DNA from: Planctomycetota bacterium
GTDB taxonomy: Bacteria > Planctomycetota > PUPC01 > JACPCR01
Length of the DNA: 64,000 bases
Assembly (NCBI GenBank): GCA_016179685.1
Contig: JACPCR010000079.1
Span: forward strand, 1-64,000
Direction: 5' to 3'
Shown in pieces: positions 45,620 through 53,812 of this stretch (its first letter is position 1; every line of letters begins with the position of its first letter). The notes under the pieces were generated by a model that had not been told where the DNA came from, made no database searches, and saw only the letters and a program-made list of their open reading frames with translations. The position numbers and the translations under genes are program-made.

Positions 45620-48204
45620 TGCCGATCCATGCAGACAAACCGCACTTGTGGAAGGCCGATCTCGAACGGTCTATCGACTTCTACAACGACTGGTTTATCC
45701 GTTTCGCGCCAGAGACTTACAGAACACAGAGGGGGCTCACCACGGCGGCTGTTCTCAATATATTCGGCAAGACGGACAATCTCACCCGCATTGTTCCGGC
45801 GGTCCTGCATACTTCTCCAGGTCTGCTCCCAATCCTTCGAATGGTCACGGCGCCCCCATTGGCGCGCGACCGCCTCATGGGATTGGCGCATGTGAGCAAG
45901 TCCTTCATCGATACTCTTGAGGGAAAGCAAAACATCCAACCACGGTTGCCCAAGAGAATGCCAGAGCAGGAAATCCAGGAGAACCTTCACAAACTTTGTG
46001 ATGTCTTGGCCGAATTGATTGATGGTGACCTGATACCTTGGGTCGCTTCGGGAGAAAAGCCGTCGAAGCAAGAACTCGACCGAGCCGCAACCGTAGTAGC
46101 GGACAGAATGTGTGGCGCCTCGTCTGACCCGATTATCCGGAATGCTCAAGAGAGACGCCAACTCGCTACCCTGAAGCGCTGGCTCCGCAAGAATGGCTAC
46201 AAGCAGATCAACTCTACTGAGGCTAAAGATCCCCATGCCATGCCTCCAGGGACATTCACGTTCCGTCTATCTCTGGCTGCCGGCAGCCAGGGATCCTGTG
46301 TCAAGATCCCCATTGATTGCGTTGTCAAACCCTTGGGTGCCCAAACTACCGGCCTTCCGGTTTTGATCGAGGCGAAATCCGCCGGCGACGCCACCAACAC
46401 AAATAAGCGCCGGAAAGAAGAGGCCCAAAAGTTTCGACAATTGAAGGAAAGATATGGCGATGCGGTGAATTTCTTGCTCTACCTGTGCGGGTACTTTGAG
46501 CCCGGCTATCTAGGGTACGAGGCGGCAGAGGGAATCGACTGGGTATGGGAGCACCGGACAGACGACTTTGCGTTACTCCTCGTGGCTGAGATTGGGGAAA
46601 AAACCCGGGCAATGCGAGAATCGCCCGGAAGTTACATCGCCGCAGACAACCAAGCACAGGAAGACCACCGCGCCGACGCCCAGAACCTAGCAGACGCACG
46701 CAAGAGCGCTGAAGAACGAAATAGGTTAGGCCAGTTCTCCACGCCATTCCCTGTGGCTAGTCAGATCATCGCCCGCGCACTGAATGCCCTTCCGCCCGAG
46801 TCATCGATCGCCTTTTTGGAACCGGCTCTTGGGTCGGGTGTGTTCTTCAGTGCGCTTCTCCGCAATACGCGGCCAGGACGGATAGCGCACGCGACCGGAT
46901 GTGAAATCGATCCGGCATATGGGGATATTGCCAGGGCCATTTGGGCGTCCTACGGTCTTCATGTCTTAACTTGCGACTTCATTGGATTTACCTCCGATCG
47001 GGGCAACTTCGGCAACTTCTCCTTGCTGTGTACGAATCCTCCCTATGTCAGACATCACCATCTTCAGCCCGATCAGAAGGCGATTCTTCAATCCCTGGTC
47101 GTACAGCGTCTTGGATTACAGGCAAGCGGTCTCTCTGGTCTCTACGTTTATTTCGTGCTCCTAGCTGACGCGCTCCTGGCGGATGCCGCGGTTGCCTCAT
47201 GGCTTCTCCCCGCTGAGTTCCTGTATGTCAACTACGGGCGCGTTCTTCGGGATTACTTCACGTCCCGTGTGACTCTCCTCTCGATACACCATTTCGATCC
47301 TGATGACGTTCAGTTTGACGACGCTCTTGTCTCATCTTGTATCGTGACGTACCGAAAAGCACCCGCGTCGGGGGGATCAACTTGTGAGATGTCGTATGGT
47401 GGAACTTACGACGACCCGCAACACAAGAGAACTGTACCTATCTCAGAGCTTCGTAGTCTGAACAAGTGGACAATGCCGCATTTCGGAGGGGATGCATCCC
47501 TATCGGATACATTGCGCCTTAAGGACCTGTTTACCGTGCGCCGCGGGATAGCGACTGGCGCAAATGATTTCTTCATCATCGACCGCGAAACCGCGGTAAA
47601 ATACAACATCCCGAAAGCCTTCTTGAGACCCGTTCTCCCGAGCCCCCGTTTTGTCCGCGGGCCGGTGATCGAGTCCAATGGGGATGGGTTGCCCAAGGTG
47701 CCCGGTTTTCACTATTTGCTGGATTGTACCATTCCACCAGACCAAGTCATGGAGCGGCATCCTGGATTGTGGGCCTATCTTCAAGAAGGGCTTGCGAGGG
47801 GCATCTCTCAAGGTTATCTCTGCGCTCAGCGGGAGGTGTGGTACTTCCAAGAGAGGCGGGAACCCTCTCCTTTCCTGGCGTCGTACATGGGAAGAGCAAA
47901 GACTGACCGAGAATGTCCAATCCGATTCTTTGTGAACTTTTCATCTGCCATCGTCACGAACGTCTTCCTGAACCTCTACCCCAATCCTGAACTAGACCGA
48001 TGTCTCCACGGCAACCGTGATCGGATGCTTGAGCTGGGGCAAGCGCTGAACAGCGTACCGTCGGAGTGTGTGCTTCAAGCTGGACGCGCCTATGGTGGCG
48101 GACTGCACAAGATCGAGCCGAAGGAACTGCTCGAGGTGCGACTAGCATCTGTTCCCGCTTGGTTGAAAGGCGCTCTCAAGAAGCAGTTGATTCTGATATA
48201 TTAG
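45619..48204 (+). CDS. Single-chain restriction-modification enzyme (XamI-like nuclease fused to an adenine methyltransferase)
   Basis: An 861-residue fusion. The first 330 residues resemble XamI-type restriction endonucleases: WKADLERSIDFYNDWF and LRMVTAPPLARDRLMGLAHV. The PD-(D/E)xK site is probably IPIDCVV (Asp near 232) plus LIEAKSAG (EAK near 250). The second part is an Eco57I-like N6-adenine methyltransferase with AdoMet motif FLEPALGSGVFFS near 400 and catalytic NPPY near 473. The C-terminal 300 residues contain the target-recognition region. Restriction and methylation in one chain mean only one specificity must be kept. Base composition is visibly more A/T-rich than the neighbours. 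Hairpins flank both ends, and direct repeats abut the start, so it looks acquired. The recognition sequence is unknown. Confidence 0.85.
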   Translation: MPIHADKPHLWKADLERSIDFYNDWFIRFAPETYRTQRGLTTAAVLNIFGKTDNLTRIVPAVLHTSPGLLPILRMVTAPPLARDRLMGLAHVSKSFIDTLEGKQNIQPRLPKRMPEQEIQENLHKLCDVLAELIDGDLIPWVASGEKPSKQELDRAATVVADRMCGASSDPIIRNAQERRQLATLKRWLRKNGYKQINSTEAKDPHAMPPGTFTFRLSLAAGSQGSCVKIPIDCVVKPLGAQTTGLPVLIEAKSAGDATNTNKRRKEEAQKFRQLKERYGDAVNFLLYLCGYFEPGYLGYEAAEGIDWVWEHRTDDFALLLVAEIGEKTRAMRESPGSYIAADNQAQEDHRADAQNLADARKSAEERNRLGQFSTPFPVASQIIARALNALPPESSIAFLEPALGSGVFFSALLRNTRPGRIAHATGCEIDPAYGDIARAIWASYGLHVLTCDFIGFTSDRGNFGNFSLLCTNPPYVRHHHLQPDQKAILQSLVVQRLGLQASGLSGLYVYFVLLADALLADAAVASWLLPAEFLYVNYGRVLRDYFTSRVTLLSIHHFDPDDVQFDDALVSSCIVTYRKAPASGGSTCEMSYGGTYDDPQHKRTVPISELRSLNKWTMPHFGGDASLSDTLRLKDLFTVRRGIATGANDFFIIDRETAVKYNIPKAFLRPVLPSPRFVRGPVIESNGDGLPKVPGFHYLLDCTIPPDQVMERHPGLWAYLQEGLARGISQGYLCAQREVWYFQERREPSPFLASYMGRAKTDRECPIRFFVNFSSAIVTNVFLNLYPNPELDRCLHGNRDRMLELGQALNSVPSECVLQAGRAYGGGLHKIEPKELLEVRLASVPAWLKGALKKQLILIY

Positions 48205-48221
48205 AACTTTAATCGTGTGAT

Positions 48222-48264
48222 GTTCTCCCCTAACTAGCCCGTGGCCGGCAAGTTAGGGGAGAAC
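48222..48264. repeat. Hairpin after the restriction-modification gene
   Basis: GTTCTCCCCTAACT (48222-48235) and 48251-48264 are a perfect 14-bp inverted repeat with a 15-nt apex AGCCCGTGGCCGGCA. It lies 17 nt after the TAG stop of the gene. The apex is the most diverged in the family and lacks CACT, so membership is uncertain. Further short palindromes follow to about 48350. Confidence 0.7.
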
Positions 48265-48380
48265 GCTGACGCTCGATCGGACGCTTCGCGTCGCTCAAAT
48301 CAGGCAGTGGATGGCCATCCGCTGGTTTTTGGCGCTTTGCGCCGTCGAATACGCGGCAAGCCCCGAGCCTAAGGCCACCC

Positions 48381-49190
48381 ATGCGCATCGAACGAATCAC
48401 CAGCAGGCAGAACGAACGGTTGAAACGCGTCCGCGCCGCCCGTGACGGGCGTGACGAAACGTCTCTTTTTTTTGAAGGCCTCAAGCTTGTCCGAGAGGCG
48501 CTCGATCGGGGCGTGCCGCCGGACCTGATCGTGGTCACCGATTCCTTCGCTCGCGACCACGCATGGCTCGTCGATTCGCTTACGGGGGCTCGCCAAGGCA
48601 TCATCCAGGTGGCCGAGTCCCTGATGTCGGACCTCTCCAGCGTGCCATCGCCGCCGGGGATCATCCTGCTCGCGCGCCGAGCCGCGGTGCCCACCCGGGC
48701 CATCCCGTCGTCCTGCACCTTCGCCGTCGTCCTTCACAAGGTCCAGGACCCTGGCAACCTCGGCTCGATCCTTCGGTCAGCCGAGGCCGCTGGCGTCGAG
48801 GCCGCCGTCGTTACCGCTCAGAGCGCCGACGCTCTCAGCCCCAAGGCCCTGCGGGCCTCCATGGGGGCTGTCCTCCGCCTCCCGCTCTGGCTCGGGCCCA
48901 CGCTTGCCGAGGTCGTCCAGCGCTGCCGGCAACTCGGTCTGACCATCCTCGCCGCCGAGCCGCGGGGCCGCCTCAGCTTGTGGAAACACGACTGGACATC
49001 CCCTTGCGCCATCCTCCTGGGCAGCGAAGGCTCCGGTTTCCTGCCCGATGAGCTGAGTCTGGCCGAGCAGCAGGTCAGCATCCCCATGGCCGATTCCTGC
49101 GAATCCCTCAACGTTGCCGCAGCCGCCGCCGTCCTCTTCTTCGAGGCCGCACGCCAGCGCCGAAGTTGCCTATCGAATCCACAGGAATGA
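48381..49190 (+). CDS. TrmH/SpoU family rRNA/tRNA 2'-O-methyltransferase
   Basis: A 269-residue SPOUT-class methyltransferase that would methylate a ribose 2'-hydroxyl in rRNA or tRNA. The N-terminal 100 residues are a SpoU substrate-binding-like domain (RITSRQNERLKRVRAARDGR, FFEGLKLVREAL). The trefoil-knot motifs are VVLHKVQDPGNLGSILRSAEAAG (motif 1), AILLGSEGSGF (motif 2) and SIPMADSCESLNVAAAAAVLFFEA (motif 3). This architecture suits RlmB/TsnR-type 23S rRNA enzymes, but the exact site is unclear. The gene is bounded by palindromic sequence on both sides. Confidence 0.9.
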   Translation: MRIERITSRQNERLKRVRAARDGRDETSLFFEGLKLVREALDRGVPPDLIVVTDSFARDHAWLVDSLTGARQGIIQVAESLMSDLSSVPSPPGIILLARRAAVPTRAIPSSCTFAVVLHKVQDPGNLGSILRSAEAAGVEAAVVTAQSADALSPKALRASMGAVLRLPLWLGPTLAEVVQRCRQLGLTILAAEPRGRLSLWKHDWTSPCAILLGSEGSGFLPDELSLAEQQVSIPMADSCESLNVAAAAAVLFFEAARQRRSCLSNPQE

Positions 49191-49488
49191 AGAAAGGGAG
49201 ATTTGAGAGGCTTCTGTTTCCCCGCCAGGGTTGGGCTGGCGAAGCCGGGCCAACCCTGGCTCTGAAATCCGCGTAGCCCGGAGGGCGCAGCGGATTTCAA
49301 TAGAGTCCAAGCTTGTAACTTCTCCGCTCCCCGCGCCTACTACGTGGGCACCCGGCGAAGATGTTGAAAAGGTATCAGGTGTCGGGTGTCAGATGATCCC
49401 TGACACCTGACACCTGACACCTGACACCTGACACCTTTACGAGCCTTGTTGGGTTGCGGGTATCACCCGCGTTAAGAGTCTGCTCCGC
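49191..49488. repeat. Repeat block: double hairpin, composite repeat, TGACACC heptamers
   Basis: 49222-49299 is the inverted copy of the double hairpin at 39699-39772. It is followed at 49302-49476 by a copy of the composite 3'-end repeat. That copy contains the core CTACGTGGGCACCCGGC, five perfect TGACACC heptamers (49401-49435) preceded by GGTGTC complements, and GCGGGTATCACCCGC. The block lies directly downstream of the minus-strand gene at 49489. No coding sequence is supported. Confidence 0.82.
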
Positions 49489-51570
49489 TCACTTCCCCGT
49501 CTCCACCACCACCACGGCATAAACCAGGATGCTGGGGACCAGAAACGACACCCGCGCCTCCTCCAATTCGAATTTCAGTTTCCTTGTGGCGCGCTCGTCT
49601 GGCGACATCAGCCGCACGGAATTCACCCGTACGGCTGGCGGAATCCGCAGGTGTACCGTGATCGGTCCCTGCTGGAGTGGACGTTCCAGGGCCGCACCGC
49701 GCAAGCCATCCATGGGCCGACGATCCCGGAGATAGTTCACAAGATGAACCACCAGCCGGCGCGAGATTGACGTACGCTCGTCACCTTTCCGCACCGCCAG
49801 ACCCGATTCTTGAAAACAGGTCCAGCTTACCGTATCCGGGGCTGACGAAAGGTCCGATCGCCCGGGCAGCCACTCGTCCAGGAACGGCCGGAACTCCTGG
49901 TACGCGACGGGGACCAGACCGTCGAGTTCTTGTGCGGACAACCTGGTCATTCCGATGATCTCGCGTCCGGCATCGCCCGGACGAGCCAAACCCACCACCC
50001 GGCCGCCTCCTCGGTTAAACGTTGCCAGGTCCTGCCGCTGGTCCGCCGACAAATCCCTGGCGTCAGGGACCAGCACGAGGCGGTATCCGGCCAGACGCTC
50101 TAGGCTCACGTTCTCGTCCAGCAGCACGTCGAACAGCACGTGGTTTTTCAGGAGCAGGCGGCCGAGGCGCTTGAAATCCGGTATGGCCGAGATGTCCCCG
50201 CGGTGCACGGCCCGACGACCCCACACCAGCGCGGCCTCCGCATACGAAGCCGCCGGACGGTACAGCGGCTCATGCCGTCTCAGGAAATCGAAGTAGGTCT
50301 TCACGACGGGCATCGTGGCAGGGTCCCGATAGTCGGGGCCGCGCGTATAAGCGAATCCACCCGCGGCCGCGGCCTCCGCGATCAAAAGCCGCACCCGAAC
50401 CGGGTCATCCGACTTGACGCCCGCGGGACGGCCGTCCCCGGCCTCGTAGAGATATTTCCGCTCGAGCAGGAAGTCCCCAAAGCTCCGCTGCGCCGGCTCG
50501 TCATACATCGACCAGTTCCCAATCGAATACCAGACGAAATCCTCGCCCCCGGCCCAGCGGGTTGAGTCCAGGACGCAGCGCTCGTCCGCGTTGAGTTGTG
50601 CGAACGTGCCCGCAAGCTGACCGGGCCCCTGGTAGCTCGACCTGTAGATGTGATTCCACTGCCCGAGGATCAGGTCCGGCCGAATGCCCCGGCCATGCGC
50701 CACGAAGACCTCGTCGAAGCAGTCCTTCAGAACCGCCTGGGTATACTTCAGGCACTCCAGCGCGTACGGGCTCGACTGCTGCGCTTCGAACCAGCCGTTA
50801 AGGGTCGTAAACCGGTGTCGAGGTAAATCGGTAATCTGGAAGCGTGCCGCCAGTTCCTCCGCGGTGTATCTCGACTCCAGCCAGCGCCGAAATCCCTCTT
50901 GGCAGTGCTCGCAGGTGCAGTCGTGCCGCTGGGGAAAGACGCTGATGAAGCCGTCGATCTCCAGGCCCAACGCCGCCGAAACCATCCCCTTGAGCGCCGC
51001 CCGCCAGGCCGGGTTGCTCGGACAGCCCCAGTACTCCGCACCCCCCTCAATGCGGTACACCCGCTCCTCCCACAAGCTCCCGTCCAACCTTCTCTGCATC
51101 AGATCGACCGCCCGGCCCGGCGGCCGCGGCCCCAACAAAGCCTCATCCCACTCTCGGTCGAAGAACCGAAAGAATCCGTGAGGCCCCTTCGGATCCCCGT
51201 AGGTGCAGGTCAGGGCAAACATCCCCAAGACCCGGATGTCCCGCTGGTGCGCCCTTCCGATGAACTCCTTCCACCACTGACGAACGACCGGCCCGCCCCC
51301 TAGCGCGGTCCAGAGCGCCGTCTCTCCTTTTTCCCGGGCGCTACTCGCCGCCGCCCAATAGTTCGGCCCGAAGTTCCCGCAGATCGCTACCTGGGGCCGG
51401 ACCTCCGCCAGGTACTCGCCGAAAGCGTCGTCGATCGCCCCGTAGTGTGCGCAGCACCGGTTGAACCACAAACGGCGCTCGATCCCCTGCTCTCCCCCCA
51501 TAACGGGCATCGTTCCTGTCCCGATCATCGCCATGGTGATGAGTCCTCGCTGTACCACGTTGAAAGCCAT
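49489..51570 (-). CDS. Glycoside hydrolase-like secreted protein (GH42-like layout)
   Basis: A 693-residue protein. The N-terminus MAFNVVQRGLITMAMIGTGTM may be a signal sequence, though it is short and polar at the end. A TIM-barrel-like region follows, with VAICGNFGPNYWAA, a candidate acidic segment in GLEIDGFISVF and the cysteine pair CTCEHC. The segment AGEDFVWYSIGNWSMYDEP is aromatic-rich. From about 440 a GATase/trimerisation-like domain appears (YRLVLVPDARDLSADQRQDLATFNRGGGRVVG), and a small beta domain ends the chain. This resembles the protein at 12532 in layout. It is divergent from the SGNH hydrolase with 79 bp between starts. I infer glycoside processing; catalytic glutamates are not confidently placed. 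Confidence 0.68.
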   Translation of the reverse strand: MAFNVVQRGLITMAMIGTGTMPVMGGEQGIERRLWFNRCCAHYGAIDDAFGEYLAEVRPQVAICGNFGPNYWAAASSAREKGETALWTALGGGPVVRQWWKEFIGRAHQRDIRVLGMFALTCTYGDPKGPHGFFRFFDREWDEALLGPRPPGRAVDLMQRRLDGSLWEERVYRIEGGAEYWGCPSNPAWRAALKGMVSAALGLEIDGFISVFPQRHDCTCEHCQEGFRRWLESRYTAEELAARFQITDLPRHRFTTLNGWFEAQQSSPYALECLKYTQAVLKDCFDEVFVAHGRGIRPDLILGQWNHIYRSSYQGPGQLAGTFAQLNADERCVLDSTRWAGGEDFVWYSIGNWSMYDEPAQRSFGDFLLERKYLYEAGDGRPAGVKSDDPVRVRLLIAEAAAAGGFAYTRGPDYRDPATMPVVKTYFDFLRRHEPLYRPAASYAEAALVWGRRAVHRGDISAIPDFKRLGRLLLKNHVLFDVLLDENVSLERLAGYRLVLVPDARDLSADQRQDLATFNRGGGRVVGLARPGDAGREIIGMTRLSAQELDGLVPVAYQEFRPFLDEWLPGRSDLSSAPDTVSWTCFQESGLAVRKGDERTSISRRLVVHLVNYLRDRRPMDGLRGAALERPLQQGPITVHLRIPPAVRVNSVRLMSPDERATRKLKFELEEARVSFLVPSILVYAVVVVETGK

Positions 51571-51649
51571 CGTCGAAGTGCCACTTTCCTAAACAGAGAA
51601 TCATGAGGATAATGTCATATCTCAACTGGAGACTTTACCGAAAACTGCC

Positions 51650-52306
51650 ATGGAAGCCATCCGCCAGCTACTCCAGCGTGACGCGCCGGTGAAGTGGGTA
51701 TTCACGGGCGACAGTATCACTCACGGCGCCCTCCACACCATCGGCTGGCGCGACTATACCGAGCTGTTCAGCGAAAGAATCCGATGGGAAATGCGGCGTT
51801 CCCGGGACATCGTCATCAAGACGGGAATCAGCGGATGGACCATCGAGCGCATTGCAGCGGACCTGGATTGGAACGTCCTCCAGTTCCGGCCCGACTGTGT
51901 CTCCATCATGGTCGGACTGAATGACTGCAACCAAGGCGTCGAGGGGCTGGACCGATTCCGCCAAACCTACGTTCAAACGATCGGGCGCATTCGCCAGGAG
52001 GCAGGCGCGGCCATCCTGCTGCACACGCCGAACGGGACGCTCCCGACGGGAGGCGAAAGGCGAGTCCAGTTCCTCGCCCAGTACGTCGAAGCGGTCCGGC
52101 AGGTCGCCGCCGAGACGAACGCGCCTCTGGTCGATCACTTCACAGAATGGGTCCAGGTCGAGCCCAAGGGCATCATGCACCACTGGCTCGCCCATGGCTG
52201 CCACCCCAACGAATACGGTCACCGCGCCATGGCCCATGCCATTTTCCGCGCCCTGGGTATCTGGGACCCCACGGGCTGGACCTGCCAGCTTACCGTTCCC
52301 CGCTAG
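51650..52306 (+). CDS. SGNH/GDSL-family hydrolase
   Basis: A 218-residue esterase or deacetylase of the SGNH superfamily. Block I is VFTGDSITHG with the nucleophile Ser22. Block III is IMVGLNDCN. Block V is HGCHPNEYGHRAMA with the Asp/His position filled by H-P-N, as in several carbohydrate esterases. No signal peptide is visible, so it is probably cytoplasmic. Carbohydrate de-esterification is the simplest guess given the adjacent glycosidase-like gene. The Shine-Dalgarno is weak. The TAG stop lies in the base of the hairpin at 52303. Confidence 0.87.
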   Translation: MEAIRQLLQRDAPVKWVFTGDSITHGALHTIGWRDYTELFSERIRWEMRRSRDIVIKTGISGWTIERIAADLDWNVLQFRPDCVSIMVGLNDCNQGVEGLDRFRQTYVQTIGRIRQEAGAAILLHTPNGTLPTGGERRVQFLAQYVEAVRQVAAETNAPLVDHFTEWVQVEPKGIMHHWLAHGCHPNEYGHRAMAHAIFRALGIWDPTGWTCQLTVPR

Positions 52307-52351
52307 TTCACCGGTTCAGCAGGGCAGGAACACTCTGAACTGGTAAACTGG
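52303..52351. repeat. Stop-codon hairpin after the SGNH gene
   Basis: Arms 52303-52319 and 52335-52351 pair at 14 of 17 positions with transition-type mismatches. The left arm begins CTAG and includes the TAG stop codon. The 15-nt apex contains AGGGC-AGGA-ACACT, aligned with the shared apex. A composite repeat copy begins about 35 bp further on. Confidence 0.75.
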
Positions 52352-52386
52352 TCTAAGACGCCCCCGGACGTGTCCCATTGGGGAGG

Positions 52387-52570
52387 AACTCAAGGCGGGT
52401 GATACCCGCGTCCCAACAAGGCTCGGACAGGTGTCCCCCCGCACGCGGGTCAGGAATCAACTGATACCTGAAAGCTGACACCTTACAACATCTCCGCCGG
52501 CTGCCCACCGGATGCCCACGTAGTGGGCGCGGCGCGGGGCGCGGAGATGTTACAGGCTTAAACTCTAACA
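52387..52570. repeat. Composite 3'-end repeat copy
   Basis: The modules are in the same order as at 15572: CAAGGCGGGTGATACCCGC, GGCTCGGA, a GGTGTC/GACACC pair, GGGTCAGGAATCAACTGATACC, a hairpin with arms AACATCTCCGC / GCGGAGATGTT around GCCCACGTAGTGGGC, then GGCTTAAACTCTAAC. It is downstream of the SGNH gene in the same relative orientation as the other copies to their genes. It ends 9 bp before the EboE-like ATG. Confidence 0.85.
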
Positions 52571-52579
52571 CCCCCATCT

Positions 52580-53812
52580 ATGCCTCAGATCGACAACTTC
52601 TGCCTCAGTTACTGCACGAATGTGCATCCCTCGGAAAAACTGGAGGAGATGCGACGCTCGCTGGAGACCTACACCCTCCCACTCAAGAGAAAACTCTTCC
52701 CCGGCCAGCCCATGGGCCTCGGCGTCTGGATGGCCGCCCGATCAGCCCAAGCGCTTCAAGACAGCCCCGCCGAGTTCGAGTCCTTCCGCCAGTTCCTCCA
52801 CGAGAACGGATTTTTCCTGTTCACGATCAATGCCTTTCCCTATGGCGATTTCCATAGCCGCCGCGTCAAGGAGCAGGTTTATCTTCCAGACTGGACCCAG
52901 CCCGAGCGCGTGGCGTACACCTGCCGCGTCGCCGATCTCCTCGGGCAGCTTCTCCCCGACGGCCTCACGGGCAGCATCAGCACACTTTCAGGCGCCTTCC
53001 GGCCCCACCGGCACGGCGACGAAACCTTTCACGCCATCGCCCGCAATCTGGCCCGCGCAGCGGCGCACCTCCGTGGAATCGAGCACCGGACCGGCAGGAT
53101 TCTCCAGATCGGGATCGAGCCCGAGCCGTGGAGCACCCTCGAACACACTTCCGAGGCCAGGACGTTCTTCAAGGACTACATCTACCGGACAGGCCGTGAG
53201 ACCCTCGCTCGCGGGGAGGGAATGTCCCCGGCAGAGGCCGAAGTCGTTCTGCGCCGACATCTTGGCCTCTGCTTCGATTGCTGCCATCAGGCGGTCGAGT
53301 TCGAGGACCTGCCCAGGTCGCTGGCCGACCTTGCGGCTGACGGCATTCCCGTGGCCAAGGTACACCTTTCTTGCGCCTTGGCGGTGTCCCGGCCTGGGGA
53401 CAATCCTGAGGGCGTCGCCGCGCTCCTGTCCTTCGACGAGGAACGCTACCTCCACCAGCTCGTGGCCCGGACCGCTTCAGGACGGCTCGAGACCCTGAGG
53501 GACCTCGATGCATTGAAAGGGGCGACCCTGGAGGCCTGGCGCGCTCAACCCGAGTGGCGCTGCCACTTCCACGTGCCGATCTTCCTGGAGAGACTCCCCT
53601 GTTTGCAGACGACTCAGGAATCCCTGCGCCAAGCTCTCGAGTTCGTCCGCCGTCACGCATCGTGCCGCCACCTCGAGATCGAAACCTACACCTGGCAGGT
53701 CATCCCTCCGGAGCTCCGGGAAACGCTTTGCGGCGGAAGCCTCGTCGGCAGCCTCGAGCAGGAGTTCCAGTGGGTCCTTCCCTGGATCCGGAAGCCGAGA
53801 AACTCTCCATGA
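52580..53812 (+). CDS. eboE: EboE-like TIM-barrel protein (metabolite traffic protein)
   Basis: A 410-residue TIM-barrel protein similar to xylose isomerase-like EboE. The diagnostic start LSYCTNVHPSEKL is present, followed by ISTLSGAFRPHRHG, the metal-site-like phrase IGIEPEPWSTLEHT, LCFDCCHQAVEFED and VAKVHLSCALAV. The C-terminal HLEIETYTWQVIP block is also typical. EboE is part of the six-gene ebo cluster, which helps move a metabolite precursor to the periplasm. Here no eboA-D or eboF is seen, so it may have an independent isomerase-like role. The stop overlaps the start of the URO-D gene by 4 bp (ATGA). Confidence 0.83.
   Translation: MPQIDNFCLSYCTNVHPSEKLEEMRRSLETYTLPLKRKLFPGQPMGLGVWMAARSAQALQDSPAEFESFRQFLHENGFFLFTINAFPYGDFHSRRVKEQVYLPDWTQPERVAYTCRVADLLGQLLPDGLTGSISTLSGAFRPHRHGDETFHAIARNLARAAAHLRGIEHRTGRILQIGIEPEPWSTLEHTSEARTFFKDYIYRTGRETLARGEGMSPAEAEVVLRRHLGLCFDCCHQAVEFEDLPRSLADLAADGIPVAKVHLSCALAVSRPGDNPEGVAALLSFDEERYLHQLVARTASGRLETLRDLDALKGATLEAWRAQPEWRCHFHVPIFLERLPCLQTTQESLRQALEFVRRHASCRHLEIETYTWQVIPPELRETLCGGSLVGSLEQEFQWVLPWIRKPRNSP

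Noticed and set aside
49401..49435. TGACACC tandem array as a possible CRISPR
   Set aside because: Units are 7 bp without spacers, part of the composite repeat, and there is no cas gene.
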